Origin: SW4 sp042466115
GTDB taxonomy: Bacteria; Pseudomonadota; Alphaproteobacteria; Rhodobacterales; Rhodobacteraceae
DNA: 64,000 nucleotides
Assembly (NCBI RefSeq): GCF_042466115.1
Contig: NZ_JAXHBQ010000001.1
Location: 2,108,001-2,172,000 of the forward strand
Direction of reading: 5' to 3'
Under the pieces are notes generated by a model. That model ran no database searches. It was not told where the DNA came from and worked only from the letters and a program-made list of their open reading frames with translations. The position numbers were made by a program, and so were the translations under genes. This document shows, piece by piece, positions 17,072-26,534 of this stretch (position 1 is the first letter of the stretch; each line of letters starts with the position of its first letter).

Positions 17072-17346
17072 TAGCCCGCCTCGCCTGTGGTGCTGGCCAC
17101 TTCGGTCAAGCGGACAGCCAGTTGCCCCGCCTCGCCACCTTCAAGCTCTTGCAGTTCACCGCGTGCGATCAGCCGATCACCGATGTAAAGTTCAACGGGG
17201 TCATCGACCCGCCGGTCAAGCGCAAGAACCGCGTTTTCCTGCAACGCAAGCAAGTCACGCACCATTGGTCGGGCGCGCCCGACAGAAATCGTGATCTCGA
17301 TCGGCACATCGTGCAACGGGTGCCCTTCGGCATTCTGGTTTGTCAT
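17071..17346 (-). CDS. fliN: Flagellar motor switch protein FliN
   Basis: FliN is part of the C ring that switches rotation and helps dock export substrates. The short 91-residue protein consists mainly of one SpoA domain: LHDVPIEITISVGRARPMVR, then VDDPVELYIGDRLIARGEL. It touches fliP downstream and fliH upstream with no gap. FliM and FliG, its normal partners, are not encoded in this window. Confidence 0.93.
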   Translation of the reverse strand: MTNQNAEGHPLHDVPIEITISVGRARPMVRDLLALQENAVLALDRRVDDPVELYIGDRLIARGELQELEGGEAGQLAVRLTEVASTTGEAG

Positions 17347-17919
17347 CTAGGCAATCCTTTGGTTTTCAGGGTCGAACAGGGCGGCCAATGTATCTGTGAT
17401 CTCGGCGACAACATGATTGACGTCCAAATGGGTTCCGGCGCCCTTGGCCGAGCAAATCTGCGCTTGCGTCAATGCAAGGTCCGGTGCGGCAGTGATCTCA
17501 ATTGGCGGGCTGGCCTCGGCCATGGCCAACCGCGACAGTGCTGCGACATTGTCAGGATGAACCAAGATCTGGACCGGCGCGGCGACATCGCGAAAAGCGG
17601 CTGACTGCAGCGCGCCCGCAACGTTGGCAGCCAGTGATCGCAGCGCGATTTCAGGCAAGAGATTCGTCACCAGTTCGGTGAACAGCGGTTCAAGAAGGGC
17701 GACGAAATGCGCGCGCGCCTCGGCGTAACCAAACTGCATATCAACAAGCGATTGCGTTGCCACTGCCGTGAGCAAGGCGTCCTCCTCGATGGCCAGGCGG
17801 CGACCTTCGGCAAGACCTTCCTCAAACCCGGCCTCAAACGCGGGCGATCGCGAATCCCCCTGGCTTGCGGTTGGATCGACGGATTCGAAATCCTGAAACT
17901 GCGGTGCGTGCATTTTCAT
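17347..17919 (-). CDS. fliH: FliH-like flagellar export ATPase regulator
   Basis: FliH is the stator-like partner of the export ATPase FliI and carries it to the C ring. The 190-residue protein is divergent but has the expected features: an N-terminal GFEEGLAEGRRLAIEED segment rich in Glu, a helical middle, and a V/FliH-like C-terminal domain. Its position between fliF and fliN is where fliH usually sits. The name rests on context as much as on sequence. Confidence 0.75.
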   Translation of the reverse strand: MKMHAPQFQDFESVDPTASQGDSRSPAFEAGFEEGLAEGRRLAIEEDALLTAVATQSLVDMQFGYAEARAHFVALLEPLFTELVTNLLPEIALRSLAANVAGALQSAAFRDVAAPVQILVHPDNVAALSRLAMAEASPPIEITAAPDLALTQAQICSAKGAGTHLDVNHVVAEITDTLAALFDPENQRIA

Positions 17920-19530
17920 CTAGGCGCGCGCCTCGTCGGGGTCGTCGACCCATGATTGCAGGATTTGCAGCGTTTCATCCTGCCGGTCTTCGATCATTTT
18001 GCGCAACCGTGTGACGGGATCGTTGTCGGCTTCATCCGCAACAGGACCGGCAAGCGCCGGGCGCGATCCATCCGCGACGGCCCCTTCGATCATCGCTGGT
18101 GTGGTCTGGTCCGGCGCGGTTTGTGCGCGGCTTGCAAGCATCGCGGGGTCGGGGCCGGGCAAGGCAGCAGGTGCACTGCGCCCGGATGCAAGAATCGGAC
18201 GCACCACAAACAACCCAAGCACAAGTGCGACAAAGGCAAGCACGCCAATCTGGATCAACATCATCAGGTTCAGTGGCGTCGTGGCCGCGCCGATTGGTGC
18301 CTCTGTCCCAAGCTCGGGAACGGGCTGGAACGCAAGCGAACGGATTGTGATCTCGTCTCCGCGCGCTTCGTCAAATCCAACGGCCGATGCGACCAGATCG
18401 CGCAGGGCAGTCATTTCTTCGTCGGTACGCGGGGATGTGACGGTTTCGCCCGCCGCATTCACAACTGTTTCGTCATTGACCAAAACCGCGACCGTGATGC
18501 GGCGGATTGCACCGGGGATGCGCAGGATTTCGCGCTGCACTTCGGACACCTCGTAATTGGTTACGGTCCGGTTTTCCGCATCTTCGTTCGTTGAAGCACC
18601 ACCAGTTCCGGCGCCATCGCCTTCGGGGAGATTGGACGCAACAGTGACATCACCGCCACGGCTGTCTTCTGATGCGGTAATGCGCTCCTCGACCTCGGTG
18701 CTGATCGCGACACGGCTGTCGGGATCAAAGGTGCGCTCGAGGATCGATTCGCTTTCGGTGACGGTTTCAACGCTAACCTCGACCACCGCATTGCCATAGC
18801 CAACGCGCGCAGCCAAAAGCCTTTCGACGCTTTCGCGCAGGTGCTGGCCGCGATCATCACCGCTAAGCATGGCCGCCGAATCATCGGAACCCGTTACCAG
18901 CCCGCCATCGCCGTCAATCACCGCAACGTTGTCAGGCGTCAGCCCGGAAACTGCTGATGCCACCAGATAGCGCAGCGCATTTGCTTGCTGCGCGGAAAGC
19001 ACACCGGCCACCGACGTGACCGTAACGGCCGCGGTTGGTGAAACGTCGCGCGCAAAAGGGCGGCCGGACGGTGTGGATATATGAACGCGCGCGGTGCGGA
19101 TATGCGCCGAGGCGACGATCGTGCGCGCAAGTTCGCCTTCTTTGGCGCGCAGGTAGGCTGCGTCGAACATTTGCGAGGTCGTGCCAAAGCCCGACATATT
19201 GTCGAGCAATTCGTATCCCCGCGCGCTATTGGCGGGCAAACCTTCACTGGCGAGCGTCATGCGCAGCTGATCACGGCGCGACGATTCGACAAAAATCGCC
19301 CCGCCCCGCACCTCGTATGCAGCGCCTGATTGTTCGAGCGAAGCTATTACATCGCCCGCCGCACTGCTTTCCAAACCGGAATAAAGCAGCGCCATATCGC
19401 GCGAACCGGCACCACGCCCCAGCATCAACACGGCAACAAACACAACAAGAGTTGCGCCAATCACCATGACGCGGCGACGTGGCGAAAGTGATGTCCAGAT
19501 TGCAGGCAGGTTTTCCAATGGATTCTCCAA
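17920..19530 (-). CDS. fliF: Flagellar MS-ring protein FliF
   Basis: FliF forms the MS ring in the inner membrane, the base on which the flagellum is built. The 536-residue protein has an N-terminal membrane helix (VMVIGATLVVFVAVLML, residues 21-37), the secretin-like ring domains (ALLYSGLE, ARVHISTPSGRPF), a second helix near residue 435, and a C-terminal tail (RLRKMIEDRQDETLQILQSW) that in other bacteria binds FliG. Retention of that tail implies a FliG encoded elsewhere. It is divergent from fliL across a CtrA-like box. Confidence 0.96.
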   Translation of the reverse strand: MENPLENLPAIWTSLSPRRRVMVIGATLVVFVAVLMLGRGAGSRDMALLYSGLESSAAGDVIASLEQSGAAYEVRGGAIFVESSRRDQLRMTLASEGLPANSARGYELLDNMSGFGTTSQMFDAAYLRAKEGELARTIVASAHIRTARVHISTPSGRPFARDVSPTAAVTVTSVAGVLSAQQANALRYLVASAVSGLTPDNVAVIDGDGGLVTGSDDSAAMLSGDDRGQHLRESVERLLAARVGYGNAVVEVSVETVTESESILERTFDPDSRVAISTEVEERITASEDSRGGDVTVASNLPEGDGAGTGGASTNEDAENRTVTNYEVSEVQREILRIPGAIRRITVAVLVNDETVVNAAGETVTSPRTDEEMTALRDLVASAVGFDEARGDEITIRSLAFQPVPELGTEAPIGAATTPLNLMMLIQIGVLAFVALVLGLFVVRPILASGRSAPAALPGPDPAMLASRAQTAPDQTTPAMIEGAVADGSRPALAGPVADEADNDPVTRLRKMIEDRQDETLQILQSWVDDPDEARA

Positions 19531-19578
19531 ATCAAGGTGGGACTTCTGCCCGGTTGACCCGACTTTGACCGATCAGCC

Positions 19579-19593
19579 TTAACAATCGGTTAG
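19579..19593. promoter_or_regulatory. CtrA-like box between fliF and fliL
   Basis: TTAA (19579-19582) and TTAG (19590-19593) are separated by seven bases in the divergent promoter region. It lies about 48 bases from each start codon, so one box could serve both fliF-fliH-fliN-fliP and fliL onward. Confidence 0.55.
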
Positions 19594-19639
19594 CTGTTAT
19601 CGGGATATGCAGGGCAGACAGAAACAAGGAGCTACGGCT

Positions 19640-20137
19640 GTGAGCGACGCAACTGCAACCGCCCCCGACAGCGCTGACGACGCGCCGAAAAAGAAATCCA
19701 AGATGCCGCTTGTTCTGGGGCTGGTTTTTGCCCTTTTGGGTGGCGGCGGCGGTTTCATGGCCGTGCAAATGGGGCTGATCGGCGGCGAAACGGCAGGCGA
19801 TGAAGCGCACGCGCCTGACCCTCTTGAACCCTTGCCGCCAGTCGCGTTTGTGCCGCTTGAACCGTTACTGATTTCACTCCCGAATCGGTCGGGGCATCAA
19901 TACCTGCGCTTTGTCGCGCAGATCGAAGTGGCCCCAGAACATGCCGCCGACGTCGAGGCGATAAAGCCGCGAATCGTTGATGTGCTGAACGGCTATTTGC
20001 GCGCGGTTGAAGTTGCCGATTTCGACGATCCGAATGCGCTGATGCGGCTGCGCGCGCAGATGCTGCGCCGCGTGCAGGTAGTGGCAGGCGAAGGGCGGGT
20101 CCGCGACCTTCTGATTATGGAATTTGTTCTAAGCTAG
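19640..20137 (+). CDS. fliL: Flagellar basal-body protein FliL
   Basis: FliL surrounds the stator and supports torque. The 165-residue protein has a basic cytoplasmic N-terminus, one membrane helix (MPLVLGLVFALLGGGGGFMA), and a periplasmic FliL domain (PNRSGHQYLRFVAQIEV, then VEAIKPRIVDVLNGYLR). The GTG at 19640 is chosen because AAGGAG lies 8 bases upstream; an ATG at 19607 lacks such a site. A second, different FliL-family gene lies at 28765-29274. Confidence 0.9.
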   Translation: MSDATATAPDSADDAPKKKSKMPLVLGLVFALLGGGGGFMAVQMGLIGGETAGDEAHAPDPLEPLPPVAFVPLEPLLISLPNRSGHQYLRFVAQIEVAPEHAADVEAIKPRIVDVLNGYLRAVEVADFDDPNALMRLRAQMLRRVQVVAGEGRVRDLLIMEFVLS

Positions 20138-20149
20138 AAAGGCTTACTG

Positions 20150-20503
20150 ATGGCGATGATTGCTGACATTTTTCTTGCGGCGGGCGCCGTTGGTGCCGCG
20201 CTTTACTGCTATATTCTGGCGCGCCGTTTGCGGCGTTTTACGGACCTTGAAAAGGGTGTCGGGGGCGCCGTGGCCGTTCTTTCGGCGCAGGTCGATGACC
20301 TGACCAAAGCCCTGGTGATGGCGCAGAAAAGCGCAGGCGAGTCGGCGCAGACGCTGGGGGCACAAACCCGCAAGGCAGATGATGTCGCCAAGCGGATTGA
20401 GCTGTTGGTCGCATCGCTTCACGATCTGCCGCCAGAGCCGCAAAAGCAGGCGCCGATCAGCCCGTTCTTCGAGCGTCGCCAGCCCAAGCTGGAGGATGCG
20501 TGA
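20150..20503 (+). CDS. Small membrane-anchored coiled-coil protein of the flagellar cluster
   Basis: A 117-residue protein with one N-terminal membrane helix (IFLAAGAVGAALYCYILAR) followed by a basic stop (RRLRRF) and a helical, coiled-coil-like region (VLSAQVDDLTKALVMAQ). I do not assign a function; small proteins of this shape (DUF6468-like) are known next to fliL/fliM in alphaproteobacteria. It sits 12 bases after fliL and overlaps the MotE-like gene by one base, so it probably supports the stator or switch. Confidence 0.65.
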   Translation: MAMIADIFLAAGAVGAALYCYILARRLRRFTDLEKGVGGAVAVLSAQVDDLTKALVMAQKSAGESAQTLGAQTRKADDVAKRIELLVASLHDLPPEPQKQAPISPFFERRQPKLEDA

Positions 20504-21087
20504 TGCCCAAGCCGAACACCCCGCGCCGTCGCGCCCGCGGGCCTCTTTATGTCGTGGTCGGGCTGTTCATCGCATCCGGTGTCTTGCGGTTGGGCGGCGA
20601 AGCAGAACAGGTTTTCGCAAACGCCGAATCCGCCCCTCTTGCGGTTGACGAACCGGTTTCGGCCCCGGGCGATCAATGTGTCGAAAGTGATACCTTGATC
20701 ACGGCGCTGGCAGCGCGCGAGGAACGTGTTGCCCGCCGCGAAACACAGTTGGCTGACCGGCTTCAGGCCCTAAGCGTGGCCGAGCAGGAAATCACGAACC
20801 GTCTTACCGAGCTTGAAGAAGCCGAAGCATCGCTTGCCGCGACGCTTGCTGTTGCCGCGACTGCAGCCGAGGATGATATCGGCCGCCTGACCGATGTTTA
20901 CGCGAGCATGAAGCCGCGCGATGCCGCCGCCCTGTTCGAGGAAATGGCACCGGAATTTGCATCGGGTTTTCTGTCACGCATGCGGCCCGATGCAGCGGCA
21001 GCGATCATGACCGGTCTTGAGCCGGCCACGGCCTATTCGATCAGCGTGGTTATTGCCGGCCGCAATGCGGACGTGCCAACGGACTAG
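20503..21087 (+). CDS. MotE-like motility protein
   Basis: The 194-residue protein has one N-terminal membrane helix (LYVVVGLFIASGVLRL), a long coiled coil (about residues 65-125, REERVARRETQLADRLQAL), and a C-terminal helical domain related to the MgtE N-terminal region (YASMKPRDAAALFEEM, then GFLSRMRPDAAAAIM). This layout matches MotE, a periplasmic chaperone for MotC in rhizobia. The ATG at 20503 is preferred over the GTG at 20500 because GGAGG lies 7 bases upstream. motA follows after 66 bases. Confidence 0.75.
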   Translation: MPKPNTPRRRARGPLYVVVGLFIASGVLRLGGEAEQVFANAESAPLAVDEPVSAPGDQCVESDTLITALAAREERVARRETQLADRLQALSVAEQEITNRLTELEEAEASLAATLAVAATAAEDDIGRLTDVYASMKPRDAAALFEEMAPEFASGFLSRMRPDAAAAIMTGLEPATAYSISVVIAGRNADVPTD

Positions 21088-21153
21088 CTGGCGATGACAA
21101 AACCTTAACCAGTGCTGTGCCACACTGGCGCCAAGGTTTGAGAGAGGACTATC

Positions 21154-22023
21154 ATGGTTGGGTTGATCGGTATCGTCGTGATTTTTGTGACCGTTTTCGG
21201 CGGCTACATGCTTGCAGGCGGCAAGATGGGGATCATCCTCAAATCTCTCCCGTTTGAAATGATCATGATCGGCGGGGCCGCCGTGGGTGCGTTTGTGTTG
21301 TCCAACGACATGTCGGCGATCAAACACACGATGAAAGACATCGGCAAGGTGTTCAAAGGCCCAAAATGGAAGCCTGATGACTACCGCGATTTGCTGTGCC
21401 TGCTGTTTGAACTCATTCGCCTTGCCCGCGCAAATCCGGTTGGGCTCGAGGAACACATCGAAGCACCTGATGACAGCAGCATCTTTTCGAAATACCCAAA
21501 GATTCAAGGCGATCGGGAATCGGTCGCGTTGATCTGCGATACCTTGCGGTCGGCGACGATGAACTATGACGACCCACATCAAGTCGAAGAAGTGCTGGAA
21601 AAACGCATCGAGGCAACGCTGCATCACTCGCTTCACTCGACCCATGCATTGCAACAGATCGCCGATGGCCTTCCGGCGCTGGGGATCGTTGCAGCCGTTT
21701 TGGGTGTGATCAAGACGATGGGCTCCATTGACCAACCTCCCGAAATCCTGGGCAAAATGATTGGCGGCGCCCTTGTCGGGACATTCCTTGGCGTGTTTCT
21801 TGCCTATGGGCTGGTTGGTCCGTTCGCCGCCCGCGTCAAGACCGTGATCGAGGAAGACGGCCACTTCCAGCAGCTTATTCGCGAAGTTCTGGTCGCGAAC
21901 CTGCATCAACACGCGCCCAACATCTGTATCGAAGTTGGCCGCCAGAATACGCCAGCCGCATGCCGGCCCAGCTTTACCGATCTTGAAGATGCGCTGAAAT
22001 CCACCAAGCAAGAGGCGGCGTGA
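21154..22023 (+). CDS. motA: Flagellar stator protein MotA
   Basis: MotA forms the proton-conducting stator ring with MotB. The 289-residue protein has four membrane segments, GYMLAGGKMGIIL near the start, the cytoplasmic loop with RANPVGLEEHIE, and the C-terminal pair containing GIVAAVLGVIKTM and FLGVFLAYGLVGPFAARV. It is full length, unlike motB here. A TTAACC half-site and a small dyad lie just upstream. It overlaps the next gene by one base. Confidence 0.95.
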   Translation: MVGLIGIVVIFVTVFGGYMLAGGKMGIILKSLPFEMIMIGGAAVGAFVLSNDMSAIKHTMKDIGKVFKGPKWKPDDYRDLLCLLFELIRLARANPVGLEEHIEAPDDSSIFSKYPKIQGDRESVALICDTLRSATMNYDDPHQVEEVLEKRIEATLHHSLHSTHALQQIADGLPALGIVAAVLGVIKTMGSIDQPPEILGKMIGGALVGTFLGVFLAYGLVGPFAARVKTVIEEDGHFQQLIREVLVANLHQHAPNICIEVGRQNTPAACRPSFTDLEDALKSTKQEAA

Positions 22024-24290
22024 TGGTGCGTTACTGCCTTATCGCCCTGTGCGTTCTTTGGGCGGGCATTCTTGCGGCGCAGGACAACAGCGTGCGCAGC
22101 GGTGAGCACGACAGGTTTACGCGGCTTGTCCTGCCGATTCCCGTTGGCGCGGATTGGGCGCTGAACCGCGCGCAAGACCACTACGTGTTCAGCATCCCCG
22201 AAGACTCACAAGAATTCGACCTGACCGAAGCATTTGCGCGTATCCCGCGCACGCGAATTGCGGATATCGAACCCACGCAGGACGGTGCCGCGCTTGCGAT
22301 TTTCGTGTCCTGCGCCGATTGTCACGCCGATGCCTTCCTGTGGCGCCCTGATCGGGTCGTGATCGACATAATTGATGGTGCAGCACCCGATGGTTCTCCC
22401 TTCGAGGTTGCGGTCAACGTGCTTCCAACTGATCCCCCAACAACCCCCAAGGCTGATGAAACGCCAGACAGCATCGCCATACCCCTCATCGTGGATGCAC
22501 CCACCCCGGCGGCACTGCCCCTGATCGCGGAACAAGCGCCGGTGCTTGACGTTGCTGCGACGGAACAAGCCCTTATTGAAAGCCTGGCGCGCGCATCGTC
22601 GCAGGGCCTGATCGAGATTGCGCTGCAGCCCCAAGACCCCCGCGCCGAAACGCCAGACCCACAGCCAACCCAAGAGCCCGCTATCGTAGAGGAAATTTCG
22701 CCAGTCAAGGACGCCGCGCCGGTATCTGAAGGCGGGCAGCCCGGTATCAGCATGCGCACGACCTTTGATCAGGCGTTTCCGCACATCACGGTGACACCGC
22801 TGTCTGATCAGGGGGAAACCTGTTTGGACGAAGGTGTCTTTGATCTTGCTTCCTGGTCGGAAACTGGGGATTTCAACGTCGATATCGGAACACAGCGCAC
22901 CGGGCTTACCGAAGAATTCGACCGGGTTCCGCCAAACGCCCCTGAAGGGCTGGCGCGCAGCTACATCTACTACGGTTTCGGGCGGGAAGCGCTGCAGGCA
23001 TTGGCGCTTGACGGGATCCGCTCGAAGTCGCGCGAGGTTCTTGCGGAAATGGCCGTGGTCGTCGATGGCGGCACTGTGCCAAACGGATTGTTAAGTGCGC
23101 AACTTGGCTGTGATGGTGCAGGCGCGCTTTGGGCGACTTTGGCGATCAACAGTTTGTCGGAACAACCCGTTGGCGTTGACCGCAATTCAGTGCTTTTGGC
23201 GCATCGATCATTGCCCGTGGGACTGCGCGGCCACCTTGGAACCACGCTGGCCGCACGGTTCCTTGACATTGATGACACGGACACAGCCGCGATGATCTTG
23301 CAATCGGCCGAACATGCAGTCACCGGCAGTGACGCAGAAACAGATCTTGTGGCCGCTGACCTCGCCCAGCGCGATGGGGAAGACAGCGCCGCAATTGCAC
23401 GGCTTCGAGAAGCCGCCGGTGTCAATGGGCGCGCAACGCCCGAAGGCTTGATGGAACTTGTGGACCTTACGATCAAACAGGACCAGATGTTTGATCAGGG
23501 GGTTTTGGATTTGATCGCAGCCGTGCGATTTGAACATCGCAATAGCAGCGTCGCGACCGACCTTGGAATCGCAGAGGCGCGCGCGCTGAACCACAGTGGC
23601 AAGATCGTCCAGGCACTTTCGGTCGTCACGGAATTGTCGGATGACTTGGACAGCGAAATGCGCACGGCATTGCAAAGCGAATTCACGATGCGCGCCGTCG
23701 AAACAATGTCTGATGCGGCGTTCTTGCAATTCGCGTTTGAAGACATGACGACAGACGTCGATGCCGAGACGGAAAACATGACCGCGATGCGCCTTCTTGC
23801 GCTTGGGTTTCCGGACCGCGCGGCACAGCTGTTGTTGGCCGATGCGACGCAGGACGCAATGCGCGAACGTCGCTACCTGCGCGCATCGGCCTATATCGCG
23901 CTTGAAAAACCCGAAGACGCCCTGCGCGAAATCACCGGCATGACGGATCCGCGCGCCTCGCGGTTGCGCGCTGATGCTCTTATCGCGCGTGGCGATCTGG
24001 GCGGTGCGATGGCCGCCGACCAACGCCAGACACCAGATGAACAAGCAGACCCTGATCTTGCATGGCGGGCCGGCGCCTGGGCGCGCCTTGCGGATGACCC
24101 TGATCCGCTTTTGCGGGATGTGTCCCAACGCATGCTTGGTGATACCGAAACGGCAACACCAGCGATCGTATCGCCGCTGGCGCAACGCGAAGAGCTGTTG
24201 CAGCAATCGAGCGAAACACGCGCACTTGTGCAGGACTTGCTCGATCGCTTTCCGATTGACGCGGGCGATATCGCGACACCGATCAACTAG
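22023..24290 (+). CDS. Large periplasmic repeat protein coupled to motA
   Basis: I do not recognise this 755-residue protein. It starts with a Sec signal peptide (MVRYCLIALCVLWAGILAAQ). A domain of about 100 residues follows with a CxxC pair (SCADCHADAF, Cys96 and Cys99), then a Pro/Ala-rich linker (residues about 135-240). The C-terminal half is long, helical and TPR-like, rich in Ala and Leu. The start overlaps the motA stop, so the two are translationally coupled. A MotC-like role in the periplasm with the stator, served by the MotE-like protein, is a reasonable guess. Confidence 0.7.
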   Translation: MVRYCLIALCVLWAGILAAQDNSVRSGEHDRFTRLVLPIPVGADWALNRAQDHYVFSIPEDSQEFDLTEAFARIPRTRIADIEPTQDGAALAIFVSCADCHADAFLWRPDRVVIDIIDGAAPDGSPFEVAVNVLPTDPPTTPKADETPDSIAIPLIVDAPTPAALPLIAEQAPVLDVAATEQALIESLARASSQGLIEIALQPQDPRAETPDPQPTQEPAIVEEISPVKDAAPVSEGGQPGISMRTTFDQAFPHITVTPLSDQGETCLDEGVFDLASWSETGDFNVDIGTQRTGLTEEFDRVPPNAPEGLARSYIYYGFGREALQALALDGIRSKSREVLAEMAVVVDGGTVPNGLLSAQLGCDGAGALWATLAINSLSEQPVGVDRNSVLLAHRSLPVGLRGHLGTTLAARFLDIDDTDTAAMILQSAEHAVTGSDAETDLVAADLAQRDGEDSAAIARLREAAGVNGRATPEGLMELVDLTIKQDQMFDQGVLDLIAAVRFEHRNSSVATDLGIAEARALNHSGKIVQALSVVTELSDDLDSEMRTALQSEFTMRAVETMSDAAFLQFAFEDMTTDVDAETENMTAMRLLALGFPDRAAQLLLADATQDAMRERRYLRASAYIALEKPEDALREITGMTDPRASRLRADALIARGDLGGAMAADQRQTPDEQADPDLAWRAGAWARLADDPDPLLRDVSQRMLGDTETATPAIVSPLAQREELLQQSSETRALVQDLLDRFPIDAGDIATPIN

Positions 24291-24443
24291 GCCGCTGTCA
24301 CGGTTACGGTTTGTAAACCATCGCGGCCTAGATTGAGCGCAGTGAAGCTGCAGAAAGCGCTTAGTCATGACATCCTGTTTCGGCCTGCAATTACCGCCCT
24401 TTGGTAACAGGACCCGCACCGCGCAATCAGGTCGGGCATTCAA

Positions 24444-26534
24444 ATGCAAAGCCTGACACTGGGCGGCATTTTCCGTCCGACGGTGCTACTTGCGCTCGCG
24501 TTGATGGCGATCATTGTCATGATGATCCTGCCTGTTCCCGCGGCAGTTCTTGATATCGGGCTTGCCGCGTCATTTGCGCTGGCAATCCTCATGTTCACGG
24601 TCACGCTTTTTATCGAACGCCCGCTGGATTTTTCCGCGTTCCCGACGGTTTTGCTGGCCTCTTTGATGTTGCGACTGTCGCTGAATGTATCCTCGACCAA
24701 ACTGATCATCGGGCAGGGGCACACCGGCACATCCGCCGCCGGCGATGTCATCGAAGGTTTTGCAAACTTTGTGATGAGCGGTAGCGTTTTGTTGGGCGTT
24801 GTGGTGTTTTGCGTTCTGCTGATCGTGAACTTCGTTGTGATCAACAAGGGCGCAACCCGCATGGCCGAGGTTGGTGCGCGCTTTGCCCTTGACGCGATGC
24901 CGGGCAAACAACTTGCCATCGACGCGGATATGAGTGCGGGCGCAATCGACCATGCCGAAGCCAAGCTGCGGCGCGAAACCGAACAGGCTGAAACCACCTT
25001 TTTCGGATCACTTGATGGCGCGTCAAAGTTTGTCAAAGGCGATGCTGTCGCCGGTCTTTTGATTACCGCCCTCAATCTTGTCATGGGTCTTGTGATCGGG
25101 GTGAGCATGCACGACATGCCCCTTGGAACTGCGTTTGAAACCTATGCAATCCTGACGGTTGGTGATGGTCTTGTCAGTCAAATCCCGGCTGTGATCATCT
25201 CGATCGCGTCGGCACTTTTGTTGGCGCGCGGTGGTGCAAAAGGGGCGACTGATCTGGCAATCGTTGGCCAGCTTGGCCGCCATCCCGCGGCCCTGACAAC
25301 CGTGGCCGTGCTGATGGGGCTTTTCGCCCTTGTGCCGGGATTGCCGTTCATCCCCTTTGTGCTTGGTGCGATTACGCTTGGGGGCTGTGCCTATGTGATG
25401 GCGCGCAAGGTGAGGCGCGAGGCAGAAGACACCGCACAATCTGGGAGTGAAACCACCGCCGCACCGGCAGCCGCGTCGATGGGTGACATGCTTGATCTGG
25501 ATGACATCCATCTCGAATTTGCGCCTGATCTTGTCGATATGGTGCTTGATCCCGGCACCGGCCTTGACGCCCGAATTGCCAACATGCGCAACCATGTGGC
25601 AACGGAATTTGGTGTATTGCTGCCGGAAATCCGGCTGACCGACAATGCCGCGCTTTCGCCGGGTCAATACGTTATCAAGGTGCTGGGGGTCGAGCAGGTG
25701 CGCGACAGCCTGCGACCCGAAAAAATGCTGGCGTTGCTGTCCGGTCCCGCCGCGCCCCCGGTTGTGGGCGAGGATGTAAGCGAGCCGGTTTATGGCGCAC
25801 CCGCGCGCTGGATCGCGCCCGAAGAACAGGAAACGGCAGCCCTTTCGGGCCTCACCACCGTATCCCCGACAGAGGTTCTGGCGACCCATCTGCTTGAGAT
25901 TATCAAACGCAATTTCCCGCGTCTTCTGACACTCAAGGCCCTGCGCCGCCTGCTTGATGAAATGACCAACCTGAGTGATGCATCGCGCAGCGAGGCGAAC
26001 CGCAAAATGCTGGGCGAACTGATGCCCGACAAGGTGCCGGTTGATGTGCTTTTGTCGGTCCTGCGCCTTTTGCTTGAGGAGCGGGTGTCGATCCGAAACC
26101 TTCCCCTGATCATCGAGGCTGCGGCCGAGGGGCGCCAGATTTATCCCAGCGCTGAAGGAATCGCTGAACATGTGCGACAGCGGCTTGGGTTTCAATTGGT
26201 TGCCGAGATGCGCCGTGAAGACGGGACAATTCCGCTCGTTCAGCTTGCACCCGAGTGGGAAGACACGTTTTCGACCTACCAGATCAAATCCGAGAAAGGC
26301 GTTGGCGATGTTGCCTTGCCACCCGAAGATTTTAACCGCCTGGCGAGCGCGATTGCCGAAAAGATCGCACAGGCCGGTGAAAAGGGGGCCTATCCGGCAA
26401 TGGTTACATCAATGCGGCGGCGGCGGTTTCTGCGCACTGTCATGACGGCCAAAGGGATCCCCAATCCGGTTTTGTCATTCGAGGAAATTGGTGTTGATGC
26501 ACGCCCCGCGCTGGTTGGACTTGTCCCCGCATGA
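24444..26534 (+). CDS. flhA: Flagellar export protein FlhA
   Basis: FlhA is the main membrane component of the flagellar export apparatus and receives chaperone-substrate complexes. The 696-residue protein has about eight N-terminal membrane helices, the conserved cytoplasmic loop region (RMAEVGARFALDAMPGKQLA), and a C-terminal cytoplasmic domain from about residue 340. It starts 153 bases after the previous gene, in a gap with an imperfect palindrome around 24312, so a promoter may lie there. It overlaps fliR by 4 bases. Confidence 0.97.
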   Translation: MQSLTLGGIFRPTVLLALALMAIIVMMILPVPAAVLDIGLAASFALAILMFTVTLFIERPLDFSAFPTVLLASLMLRLSLNVSSTKLIIGQGHTGTSAAGDVIEGFANFVMSGSVLLGVVVFCVLLIVNFVVINKGATRMAEVGARFALDAMPGKQLAIDADMSAGAIDHAEAKLRRETEQAETTFFGSLDGASKFVKGDAVAGLLITALNLVMGLVIGVSMHDMPLGTAFETYAILTVGDGLVSQIPAVIISIASALLLARGGAKGATDLAIVGQLGRHPAALTTVAVLMGLFALVPGLPFIPFVLGAITLGGCAYVMARKVRREAEDTAQSGSETTAAPAAASMGDMLDLDDIHLEFAPDLVDMVLDPGTGLDARIANMRNHVATEFGVLLPEIRLTDNAALSPGQYVIKVLGVEQVRDSLRPEKMLALLSGPAAPPVVGEDVSEPVYGAPARWIAPEEQETAALSGLTTVSPTEVLATHLLEIIKRNFPRLLTLKALRRLLDEMTNLSDASRSEANRKMLGELMPDKVPVDVLLSVLRLLLEERVSIRNLPLIIEAAAEGRQIYPSAEGIAEHVRQRLGFQLVAEMRREDGTIPLVQLAPEWEDTFSTYQIKSEKGVGDVALPPEDFNRLASAIAEKIAQAGEKGAYPAMVTSMRRRRFLRTVMTAKGIPNPVLSFEEIGVDARPALVGLVPA

